Positions 8,023 through 15,237 of a DNA stretch of 64,000 nt are shown piece after piece (within the stretch, counting starts at the first letter, position 1; each line of letters starts with the position of its first letter). The DNA lies in the NCBI RefSeq assembly GCF_014648495.1, contig NZ_BMRF01000019.1:62001-126000 (forward strand), given 5' to 3'. The notes below the pieces were generated by a model. It did not search any database. It saw nothing but the letters and a program-made list of their open reading frames with translations, and had not been told where the DNA came from. The DNA is from Actinomadura cremea (GTDB lineage: Bacteria > Actinomycetota > Actinomycetes > Streptosporangiales > Streptosporangiaceae). The position numbers were made by a program, and so were the translations under genes.

Positions 8023-8598
8023 GTGCTGCGTCCCGCATTCCCCATCGAGACCGAGCGACTCACCCTCCGCCCGTTCCGCGAGGACGACCTGGAGGGCCTG
8101 TACGCGTACCAGTCGCTGACCGAGGTGGCGCGCTTCCTGTACTGGGAGCCGCGGAACCTGGAGGAGTCCAGGTCGTTCCTGAAGGAGAAGATGAGCGCCG
8201 CCACCGTGGAGCGGGAGGGCGACTGGCTGGTGCTGGCGGTCGTGCTGCGCGAGACGGGCGAGCTGATGGGCGAGGTCAACCTGCAGTGGCGCAGCCGGGA
8301 GCACCGGCAGGGCGAGATCGGCTACATCTTCAACCCGGCCTTCCACGGGCGGGGGTTCGCGACCGAGGCGGCCGAGGTGGTGCTGCGGCTGTGCTTCGAG
8401 GGGCTGGACCTGCACCGGGTGGTGGGCCGGATCGACGGCCGCAACGCCGCGTCCGCGCGGGTGCTGGAGCGGCTGGGGATGCGGCGCGAGGCGCATCTGG
8501 TGCAGAACGAGATGGTCAAGGGCGAGTGGACCGACGAGGTCGTGTACGCGATGCTGCGGGACGAGTGGGACCGCCGCACGCCCGTCGTCGCCGACTGA
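8023..8598 (+). CDS. GNAT-family N-acetyltransferase (RimJ/RimL type)
   Basis: 191 residues of the RimJ/RimL branch of GNAT acetyltransferases. It begins with IETERLTLRPFREDD, has the acetyl-CoA loop motif A region (IGYIFNPAFHGRGFATEA) and ends with the typical NAASARVLERLGMRREAH segment. It would transfer acetyl groups to a protein N-terminus, small amine or drug; which one cannot be told. The GTG at 8023 lies just behind a -10 element, supporting that start. It is monocistronic: upstream is the YihY gene, downstream a convergent WYL regulator. Confidence 0.85.
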   Translation: MLRPAFPIETERLTLRPFREDDLEGLYAYQSLTEVARFLYWEPRNLEESRSFLKEKMSAATVEREGDWLVLAVVLRETGELMGEVNLQWRSREHRQGEIGYIFNPAFHGRGFATEAAEVVLRLCFEGLDLHRVVGRIDGRNAASARVLERLGMRREAHLVQNEMVKGEWTDEVVYAMLRDEWDRRTPVVAD

Positions 8599-8676
8599 CC
8601 TCCCCGACTGGCCCTCCCTGGGCTGCCCCTTCCCCGGGCTGCCCCTTTTCCCCCCGGCGCGCCGGGGGCGGGGCGT

Positions 8677-9636
8677 CTAGGGGCGGGCGGCCTGCTCGTC
8701 CAGGAGGCGGGCGAGGTCGCGGACGTGTCCGCGCAGCGCGTCGGGGCGGCGGATCGTGAACGGCACGCCGAGCCCGGCGAGCATCCGCGCGGCGCCGTCC
8801 AGCCGTTCGGCGCGGGCGGTCAGCACGACGGCGCCGTCCCGGCCGGTGAGCGCGGCGACCGTCGGCGGGACGCGGCGGCGCGCCTCGGCGAGCGTGGTCT
8901 CCAGCAGCACCTCGATCTCGTGGGCGTAGGGGGCGGCGGCCAGCGACCGGGTGACGTGCGCGACCGGGTCGACGCCGGCGGGGGGCTCGAACCGTTCGGG
9001 GCGGGCCCGCGCGGACACGACGCGGTCGACGCGGAAGGTGCGGGTCTCGCCGCTGCGGTGGTCGTGGCCGGTGACGTACCAGCGGCCGGAGTGGAACACC
9101 AGGCCGTGGGGGTCGAGGTCGCGTTCGCTGTCGTCGCCGCGCCAGGACCGGTAGCGCAGCCGGACGCGGCGGTGCTCGCGGGCGGCGCCGGCGAGGGTGA
9201 GGACGGCGCCGGTGTCGGGGGCGGCGGCGTCGCGGGCGGCGAAGGTGAATCCGAGGGTGTCGCGCAGGGCCTGCACGTGGTCGCGCAGCGCGGCGGGCAG
9301 GACGCGCTGCACCTTGGCCAGGGCGGTCTCGGTGGCGTGGCCGGGCAGCCCGAGGCGGCGTCCGGCCAGGAGCCCGAGGACGACGGCGGCGGCCTCGTCG
9401 TCGGTGAGCATCAGGGGCGGCAGCCGGTATCCGGGCAGGAGCCGGTAGCCGCCGTGGCGGCCGCGTTCGGCGGTGACGGGGACGCCGAGGTCGCCGAGCC
9501 GCGCCGCGTACCGGCGGACGGTGCGCTCGTCCACGCCGAGGCGGCGGGCCAGCTCGCGGCCGCTCATGCGGTGGTGGGCCTGCAGCAGTTCGAGCATGGC
9601 CAGCAGGCGGGTCGTCGGGTGGTCGGGGTGTGACAC
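8677..9636 (-). CDS. WYL-domain transcriptional regulator (YafY type)
   Basis: 319 residues. An N-terminal winged helix-turn-helix (SGRELARRLGVDERTVRRYAARL) is followed by a linker and a WYL domain at about residues 135-215. Its ligand-contact region includes VFHSGRWYVTGHDHRSGETRTFRVDRV. A C-terminal WCX-like extension completes it. WYL proteins sense nucleotides or other ligands and act as repressors or activators. It is transcribed divergently from the alpha/beta hydrolase at 9728 with 91 bases between, so it probably controls that gene and itself. The start is GTG at 9636. A TAGGCG hexamer 8 bases upstream suggests a leaderless transcript. Confidence 0.85.
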   Translation of the reverse strand: MSHPDHPTTRLLAMLELLQAHHRMSGRELARRLGVDERTVRRYAARLGDLGVPVTAERGRHGGYRLLPGYRLPPLMLTDDEAAAVVLGLLAGRRLGLPGHATETALAKVQRVLPAALRDHVQALRDTLGFTFAARDAAAPDTGAVLTLAGAAREHRRVRLRYRSWRGDDSERDLDPHGLVFHSGRWYVTGHDHRSGETRTFRVDRVVSARARPERFEPPAGVDPVAHVTRSLAAAPYAHEIEVLLETTLAEARRRVPPTVAALTGRDGAVVLTARAERLDGAARMLAGLGVPFTIRRPDALRGHVRDLARLLDEQAARP

Positions 9637-9727
9637 GGGTCACTCGCCTATCGCTCGCGAAACCGGGCGGTTCCTGTCCGGTATTCACCGTAGCGTGGCG
9701 GTGTACCGACGAGGGAGGGAACCCGAT
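9637..9727. promoter_or_regulatory. Divergent promoter/operator region, WYL regulator and hydrolase
   Basis: It holds TAGCGT at 9691-9696 as a -10 candidate for the hydrolase and a strong ribosome site (GAGGGAGGGA, 9711-9720). On the other strand lies TAGGCG near 9645-9650. The stretch GGTTCCTGTCCGGTAT (9669-9684) between them is the likely site for the WYL regulator. Confidence 0.45.
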
Positions 9728-10498
9728 ATGGCGACGTTCGTGCTGGTCCCGGGCTTCTGGCTGGGAGGCTGGGCGTGGGCGGAGGTGGCGGGCGGGCTGC
9801 GCGCGCTGGGGCACGAGGCGGTCCCGGTGACGCTGACCGGGCTGGCCGAGCGGGCGGGCGAGGCGACGCCGGAGGTGAACGTCGACACCCACGTCGCCGA
9901 CGTCGTCGCGGTGGTGCGGGACGCCGTCGCGGGCGGCGCGGGCGAGGTGGTCCTGGTCGCGCACAGCGGCGGGGCGATGGCGGTGACGGGCGCGGCCGAC
10001 CGGATCCCGGGGCTGGTGGCCCGGATCGTCTACGTCGACACCGGGCCGATGCCGTCGGGGATGGCGAACATCGACTTCCACGAGCCGGAGGCCCGCGCGG
10101 AGCTGGAGCGGCGGGCGGCCGGGGAGGGCGGCGGGTGGCTGCTGCCGGTGCCGGCGTTCGCGGCGGGCGGCGGGCAGGACGGAGGCGACCTGGCGGGGCT
10201 CACGCGCGAGCACCTGGCGGTGCTGCGCGAGCGCGGCACGCCGCAGCCGTTCGGGACGGTGACGCAGCCGCTGGAGCGGCCCGATCCGGTGCCGGCGACG
10301 CCGCGGACGCTGATCGCCACGTCGATCCCGCTGGAGGCGGTGCGCGCGATGGCGGAGGCGGGCCATCCGGTGTTCGCGATGATGGCGGGCCCTGGCTGGA
10401 CGCACCGCGCGCTGCCGACGGGGCACTGGCCGATGTTGTCGCGGCCGCGCGAGCTGGCGGAGCTGCTCGCCGCGGAGGCGGGGGCGCCGGGCGCGTGA
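9728..10498 (+). CDS. Alpha/beta fold hydrolase (small esterase type)
   Basis: 256 residues related to the small esterases typified by plant methyl-esterases. LVPGFWLGGWAW at the N-terminus forms the oxyanion hole, Ser lies in VAHSGGAM near residue 80, and the catalytic His is in PTGHWPML near the C-terminus. The ATG at 9728 is placed by the strong GGAGGGA ribosome site. It is divergent from the WYL regulator at 9636, a common regulator-plus-hydrolase arrangement in actinomycetes, and is probably induced by a small ligand. It is convergent with the P450 gene, with only 10 bases between stops. Substrate unknown. Confidence 0.8.
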   Translation: MATFVLVPGFWLGGWAWAEVAGGLRALGHEAVPVTLTGLAERAGEATPEVNVDTHVADVVAVVRDAVAGGAGEVVLVAHSGGAMAVTGAADRIPGLVARIVYVDTGPMPSGMANIDFHEPEARAELERRAAGEGGGWLLPVPAFAAGGGQDGGDLAGLTREHLAVLRERGTPQPFGTVTQPLERPDPVPATPRTLIATSIPLEAVRAMAEAGHPVFAMMAGPGWTHRALPTGHWPMLSRPRELAELLAAEAGAPGA

Positions 10499-10508
10499 CG
10501 GCCCGGGG

Positions 10509-11834
10509 TCAGGGGGCGGTGAAGGTGCAGGGCAGCCGCTTGTAGCCGTTGATGAAGCTGGACATGAGCCGGTCGGGTTCCCCGGCGGCGCGCAGGTCGG
10601 GGAGCCGGGTGAACAGCTCGCGGAACATCACGGTGATCTCGCGGCGGGCGAGGTTGGCGCCGAGGCAGAAGTGCGGTCCCGGTCCCCCGAATCCGACGTG
10701 CGGGTTGGGGGACCGGGTGATGTCGAAGGCGTCGGGGTCGGCGAAGACGCTCTCGTCGCGGTTGGCCGAGTTGTAGAACAGCATGACCTTGTCGCCGGCG
10801 GCGAAGGCGTGGCCGTTCATGACGTGGTCGCGGGTGAGGTTGCGGCGGAAGCAGATGACGGGCGTGGAGTAGCGGACGATCTCCTCGACGGCGCCGCCGA
10901 CGCGCCCGTCGAAGTCGCCCAGCAGCAGGTCGCGCTGGGCGGGGTGGTCGGTGAGCAGCCGCAGGCCGTGCGCGATGGCGGTGCGGGTGGTCTCGTTCCC
11001 GGCGACGACGAGCAGCAGGAAGAAGGTCCCGAACTCGCGGGTGCTGAGCTTCTCGCCGTCGACGCCTGCGTTGACGAGGGCGGAGGTGAGGTCGCCGGTG
11101 GGCTCGGCGGCGCGCTCCCGGCCGAGCCGGGCGGCGATGCGGTGCAGGTCGCGGGAGGCGAGGGCGACCTTGGCCAGGCCGACGCCGGTGCGCAGCCGCC
11201 CCATGTCGGGGGTGATGCCGGTGTACTCGGGGTCGGAGTTGCCGAGCACGATGTTGGTGAGCCGCACCACCCGCGGGTAGAGGCGTTCGGGGATGCCGAG
11301 CATGGCGCAGATGACCTCGACCGGGAGCCGGACGGCGGCGTGCTCGACGAAGTCGAGGGGCGCGTCGGCGGGCCGCGCGGCGCGGACCGCGATCAGCTCG
11401 TCGACGATCCGGGCGGCGCGGGCGGCGATGTCGTCCTCAGTCCTGGCGAGCATCTTCGGGCTGAACGCCCGTGACACCACCCGGCGGATCTTGGCGTGCC
11501 GCGGGTCGTCCATGTTGATCATGGAGTTGACGTAGCGGTCGAGGAAGCCGGGCGAGTCGATGACGGTGGTGGCGTTGGGCTCGCTGGAGAAGATCTGCGG
11601 GTTGCGGCTGGCCTCGGTGACGTCGGCGTGGGTGACCAGGGCCCAGTAGCCGCCGCCGCGGCCGGTGAACGGGACGGGCGGGTCGGCGAAGAACGCGGGG
11701 GTCCCGCGGGCGCGCAGCGCGGCGAACGCGGCGGCGCGCTCGTCCAGGGGGCGGCCCCAGAACCTCAGGTCGCTGAGGTCGATGTCGCCGGGGCCGATCT
11801 CGCCGATCGTCCCGCCGTCCTGCCGGGTGGTCAT
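10509..11834 (-). CDS. Cytochrome P450 (CYP124/CYP125-like)
   Basis: A 441-residue bacterial class I P450. The I-helix oxygen-binding motif is AGNETT, the K-helix ExxR is in EEIVRYSTP, and the heme-thiolate loop is FGGPGPHFCLGANLARRE. The NMDDPRHAKIRR segment before the C-helix resembles the CYP124/125/142 group that hydroxylates methyl-branched lipids and sterol side chains, so a lipid or sterol substrate is likely but not proven. Ferredoxin and reductase must come from elsewhere. ATG at 11834 is preferred over 11867 because a GAGGAGGG ribosome site precedes it. A palindrome at 11874-11889 lies about 40 bases upstream. Confidence 0.85.
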   Translation of the reverse strand: MTTRQDGGTIGEIGPGDIDLSDLRFWGRPLDERAAAFAALRARGTPAFFADPPVPFTGRGGGYWALVTHADVTEASRNPQIFSSEPNATTVIDSPGFLDRYVNSMINMDDPRHAKIRRVVSRAFSPKMLARTEDDIAARAARIVDELIAVRAARPADAPLDFVEHAAVRLPVEVICAMLGIPERLYPRVVRLTNIVLGNSDPEYTGITPDMGRLRTGVGLAKVALASRDLHRIAARLGRERAAEPTGDLTSALVNAGVDGEKLSTREFGTFFLLLVVAGNETTRTAIAHGLRLLTDHPAQRDLLLGDFDGRVGGAVEEIVRYSTPVICFRRNLTRDHVMNGHAFAAGDKVMLFYNSANRDESVFADPDAFDITRSPNPHVGFGGPGPHFCLGANLARREITVMFRELFTRLPDLRAAGEPDRLMSSFINGYKRLPCTFTAP

Positions 11835-11873
11835 CGCCGCGCCCTCCTCGCCGGATCCGCCCCCCATGGTCGA

Positions 11874-11889
11874 GTAAACGCTTGCTTAC
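11874..11889. promoter_or_regulatory. Palindromic operator candidate upstream of the P450 gene
   Basis: GTAAACGCTTGCTTAC is an imperfect inverted repeat. It closely resembles the TAAGCAAGCG-type operators bound by TetR-family lipid-metabolism regulators in actinobacteria. It sits 40 bases before the P450 start. The cognate regulator is not in this window. Confidence 0.5.
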
Positions 11890-12129
11890 GGTCAATGGGA
11901 GGGCGGGCGCTGTGACCCACACCACGGCCCCCTCCGGCGACCCCGGCGCCTTCCGAGACCCGGCCTCCTACCACGGCGGCACCCGTCGCGAAAATGACTC
12001 ACTTCTCAACAGTGCTCCTGAATTTTCTTATTACCGGGCGTTGTAGATCATTTAGCGGGGGTGCGAGGACACTCGGCGGAAGCCGCGCGGCCCGTCCGGG
12101 GGTCGGCGCACGTTCCGCGAGGTGAGTCG

Positions 12130-13158
12130 ATGACGACGTCCGTCCGCAGCCCACGCCAGGCCCGCGCGAGCCGCCCGGTGACGGCCGGGTCGCTCGTCGC
12201 GCTCCTCGTCGTGGGAATCGGCGCGGCCGGCGCGGGCACCGCGCGGGCGGACGGCCCCACCCGCGCCGACGACGGCGCCCGGATCGTCGCCGAGACCGGG
12301 CTGGACGGCAACGACGTCGACATCACCATCGACTCCCCCGCCCTCGGCAGGCGCGTCAAGGCCCGCGTGCTGCTGCCGGAGAACTGGACGCGCGGCACCG
12401 CGCGGACCTGGCCGGTGCTGTACGCCTTCCACGGCGGGCAGGACGACTACACCTCCTGGGCCCGCAACACCGACATCGAAGCGTGGGCGCGCGCCTACAA
12501 CGTCATCGTGGTGATGCCCGAAGGCGAGGACGGCTCGTACGCGGACTGGTACAACTACGGCAAGGGCGCCACCCCCAAGTGGGAGACGTTCCACACCGCC
12601 GAGGTCCGCCAGCTGATCGAGCGCAACTACAACGCGGGCGCGCGGCGCGCCGCGATCGGCAACTCCTCCGGCGGCGCGGGCGCGGTGACCTACGCCGCCC
12701 GCCACCCGGGGATGTTCTCCTACGTGGCGTCGCTGAGCGGGGTCCTGTCGATGCGGCAGCCGGGCATCCCGGCGATGCTGATGTTCACCAACGCCGGCAA
12801 CGGCCAGGACCCGTTCGCGATCTGGGGCATCCCCTGGGCCGACGACGCCAACTGGAAGGCCCACGACCCGCACACGCTCGCACCGCAACTGCGCGGCACC
12901 GGCCTGTTCTTCTCCGCCGGGACGACCGGCAGGCCCGGACCGGGCGACCCCAACGTGGCGCCGTGGGACATCGGCCTGCTGAGCGAGATCGTCATCGGTG
13001 CCAACAACAAGGAGTTCAAGAAGCGGCTCGACCGGCTCGGCCTGCCCTACACCGCGCACATCTACGGCGACGGGCGGCACAACTGGCCGGCGTGGGTGCG
13101 CGAGAGCAAGTTCGTCTGGCCGACGCTGATGAAGTCGATCGGCGCCACGCGCGCCTGA
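12130..13158 (+). CDS. Secreted esterase (esterase D/antigen 85-like alpha/beta hydrolase)
   Basis: 342 residues from ATG 12130, which has a GAGGTGAG ribosome site; an in-frame start at 12061 lacks one. A signal peptide is clear: basic N-region, hydrophobic core SLVALLVVGIGAAGAG, then an ARA-type cleavage site. The mature enzyme has YAFHGGQDDYTSW (oxyanion hole), the serine elbow GNSSGGAGA near residue 180 and a catalytic His in GDGRHNWPAW. This is the PF00756 esterase family, which includes mycolyl-transferase-like proteins and acyl esterases. It acts outside the cell. The AT-richer stretch at about 11990-12055 probably holds its promoter. Confidence 0.85.
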   Translation: MTTSVRSPRQARASRPVTAGSLVALLVVGIGAAGAGTARADGPTRADDGARIVAETGLDGNDVDITIDSPALGRRVKARVLLPENWTRGTARTWPVLYAFHGGQDDYTSWARNTDIEAWARAYNVIVVMPEGEDGSYADWYNYGKGATPKWETFHTAEVRQLIERNYNAGARRAAIGNSSGGAGAVTYAARHPGMFSYVASLSGVLSMRQPGIPAMLMFTNAGNGQDPFAIWGIPWADDANWKAHDPHTLAPQLRGTGLFFSAGTTGRPGPGDPNVAPWDIGLLSEIVIGANNKEFKKRLDRLGLPYTAHIYGDGRHNWPAWVRESKFVWPTLMKSIGATRA

Positions 13159-13189
13159 CCCCGCGCACCACCCCACGCGCCCTCCGCAG

Positions 13190-13213
13190 GCACCGCGGCG
13201 CGCACCGCGGCGC
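13190..13213. repeat. Tandem 12-bp duplication
   Basis: GCACCGCGGCGC occurs twice head to tail in the short region between the convergent esterase and AI-2E transporter genes. Likely simple slippage. It could also form a weak hairpin. Confidence 0.5.
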
Positions 13214-13228
13214 GTCCCGTCCGCGCGG

Positions 13229-14590
13229 TCACTCCCGCCCGCGCCGCCGCCGCAGGGTGCGGCGGGCGGGCGGTTCGGTGAGCGGGTGCTCCTCGATGTC
13301 GTAGCGGCGGACGTAGGCGCCGGCGAACGCCTGGACGCTGGCGCCCAGCGGCAGCGCGAGCAGCACCCCGGCGGGGCCGACGACCGCCGCGCCGGCCAGC
13401 ACCAGCCCGAACGCGACGGCCGGGTGCATCGCCATGGTGCGGGCGGTGATGCGCGGCTGCAGCAGGTAGTTCTCCAGCTGCTGGTAGGCGACGATGAACA
13501 GCAGCATCCACAGCGCGGTGCTGGGCGCGACGGTGAGGGCGACCAGCACCGGCACCGCGCCGGCCAGGTAGGTGCCGACGACGGGGATGAACTGCGACAG
13601 CACCCCCACCCACAGCGCGAGCGTCGCGGCGTAGGGGACGCCGAGCCCGGCCATGGCGATGTAGTGGGCGACGCCGGAGACCAGGGCGAGCAGGGCGCGG
13701 GAGTAGATGTAGCCGCCGGTCTTGTCGACGGCGATCTCCCAGGCGGCCAGGACCTGCCGCTGCCGGTGCGGCGGCAGCACCGAGCAGACCGTCCGGCGGA
13801 ACTGCGGGCCCTCGGCCGACAGGTAGAAGGTGAACAGCAGCACCGCGAGCGCCTTGAAGATCACTTCGAAGGCGGTGGCGCCGATGCCCCACACGTTGCC
13901 CGCCAGCGCCGACAGCTGCCCCGACAGCTGCTGGGTGACGGTGGGCAGCCGCGCGAACAGCGTCTCGCGCGACAGGTCGGTGCCGAAGGTGCCGTTGATC
14001 CAGTCGATGACGCCGGTGACGTAGCCGGGGAACTCGTCGATGAGGTTGCTGGCCTGGGTGGCCAGCAGCGAGCCGATGCCGCCCACGAACCCGGCCAGCA
14101 GCGCCGCGATGACCACGAACATCAGCGCGGTGCCTGCGCCGCGCCGCCAGCCGCGCCGGGCGAGCCAGTTGACGGCGGGCTCGATCGCGAACGCCAGGAA
14201 CAGCGAGGTGAGCAGCAGCACCAGCAGTCCCCGGAGCCGTTCCACGATCCACAGCCCGGCGACGAACGCCAGGATGATCGCTCCGGCCAGCACGAACGCC
14301 CTGGGCAGCCACGGCGGCATCCGCCGCGGGTCCCCGGCCGGGGGGAACGCGCGCGGGACGGTGTCCTCGGGCGGGACGGCCGTCGCCCCCGCCCCCGCCC
14401 CCGGCGCGGCCTCGGGCGACACCCCGAAGGGCGCCGTGGGGGACGCGCCGCCGGACGGTTCGCGGGACGGTTCGGCGGCGCGGGCACCACCGGGCTCGCT
14501 CCCGGGCTCGTCGCGGGGTGCGCCGTCGGGTGCGCCTGCCGGGTCGCCTGCCGGTGCGTCCTCGGGCCGGTCGCCGGACGGGTCGGGCAT
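13229..14590 (-). CDS. AI-2E family transporter (PerM/TqsA type)
   Basis: 453 residues. The first 100 are a disordered Pro/Ala/Gly/Glu-rich cytoplasmic extension. About eight membrane segments follow, with the family arrangement: two early helices (RAFVLAGAIILAFVAGLWIV), a large amphipathic middle domain (DEFPGYVTGVIDWINGTFG), then LFTFYLSAEGP, FIPVVGTYLAG and QQLENYLLQPRI. The last two stretches are diagnostic for PF01594. Members export autoinducer-2 or other small molecules or act as Na+/H+ antiporters; the real substrate is unknown. Composition is strongly biased: on the + strand G greatly exceeds C even though the gene is on the - strand. Confidence 0.85.
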   Translation of the reverse strand: MPDPSGDRPEDAPAGDPAGAPDGAPRDEPGSEPGGARAAEPSREPSGGASPTAPFGVSPEAAPGAGAGATAVPPEDTVPRAFPPAGDPRRMPPWLPRAFVLAGAIILAFVAGLWIVERLRGLLVLLLTSLFLAFAIEPAVNWLARRGWRRGAGTALMFVVIAALLAGFVGGIGSLLATQASNLIDEFPGYVTGVIDWINGTFGTDLSRETLFARLPTVTQQLSGQLSALAGNVWGIGATAFEVIFKALAVLLFTFYLSAEGPQFRRTVCSVLPPHRQRQVLAAWEIAVDKTGGYIYSRALLALVSGVAHYIAMAGLGVPYAATLALWVGVLSQFIPVVGTYLAGAVPVLVALTVAPSTALWMLLFIVAYQQLENYLLQPRITARTMAMHPAVAFGLVLAGAAVVGPAGVLLALPLGASVQAFAGAYVRRYDIEEHPLTEPPARRTLRRRRGRE

Positions 14591-14697
14591 GACCGCACGC
14601 TAACCGCGGCGCGGCGCCCCGATCGCGCGCCCGCACCCTCCCGGGAAGCAACCTTTGCCGAGTCTTCAGCCGCCGGGCGTGCGGGAGGATGGGCGCC

Positions 14698-15108
14698 ATG
14701 GGCGAGATCTTCACGCACCGGCTGCGGGTCCGGTACAGCGAATGCGACCAGCAGGGCGTGGTGTTCAACGGGCACTACCTGTTCTTCTACGACGTGGCGT
14801 TGACGGAGATGTGGCGGGAGCTGATCGGCGATCCGGGGCGGATGGTGCGGGACGGCTACGACCTGGTGGTGGCGGAGGCGCGGATCCGCTACCGGGAGGG
14901 CGCGCGGTTCGACGACCTGCTGGACGTGCGGATGCCGGTGGGGCACGTGGGCGTGACGAGCCTGGTGGTGCGCCCGGAGTTCCGGGTGGGCGGGCGGCTC
15001 ATCGCCGACGGTGAGGTGCGGCACGTGTTCATCGACCCGGACGCCGGGGCCAAACGGGAGATGCCGCCGGCGGTGCGGTCGGTGCTGGAGTCGCTGCACG
15101 AGCGGTGA
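14698..15108 (+). CDS. Acyl-CoA thioesterase (4HBT hotdog fold)
   Basis: 136 residues of the 4-hydroxybenzoyl-CoA thioesterase/YbgC group. The catalytic aspartate lies in VRYSECDQQGVVFNGHYLF near the N-terminus, the usual place for this family. The protein would hydrolyse an acyl-CoA thioester in the cytoplasm. Two in-frame ATGs exist, 14689 and 14698. The GGGAGG at 14683-14688 abuts the first and is nine bases from the second, so 14698 is the better start. It is divergent from the AI-2E transporter with no obvious functional link. Confidence 0.85.
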   Translation: MGEIFTHRLRVRYSECDQQGVVFNGHYLFFYDVALTEMWRELIGDPGRMVRDGYDLVVAEARIRYREGARFDDLLDVRMPVGHVGVTSLVVRPEFRVGGRLIADGEVRHVFIDPDAGAKREMPPAVRSVLESLHER

Positions 15109-15237
15109 ACGCCGGGTGACGGACCGCCGCCCGTCACCGTCCGTGACCGGCCAGGGGGCCGGGGCGGGACCGCCGCGGGGCCGGGCGGTGCGGTGCGGGA
15201 CGTCACGATGACGGCGGATCGCCCGGGGAGGACTACT

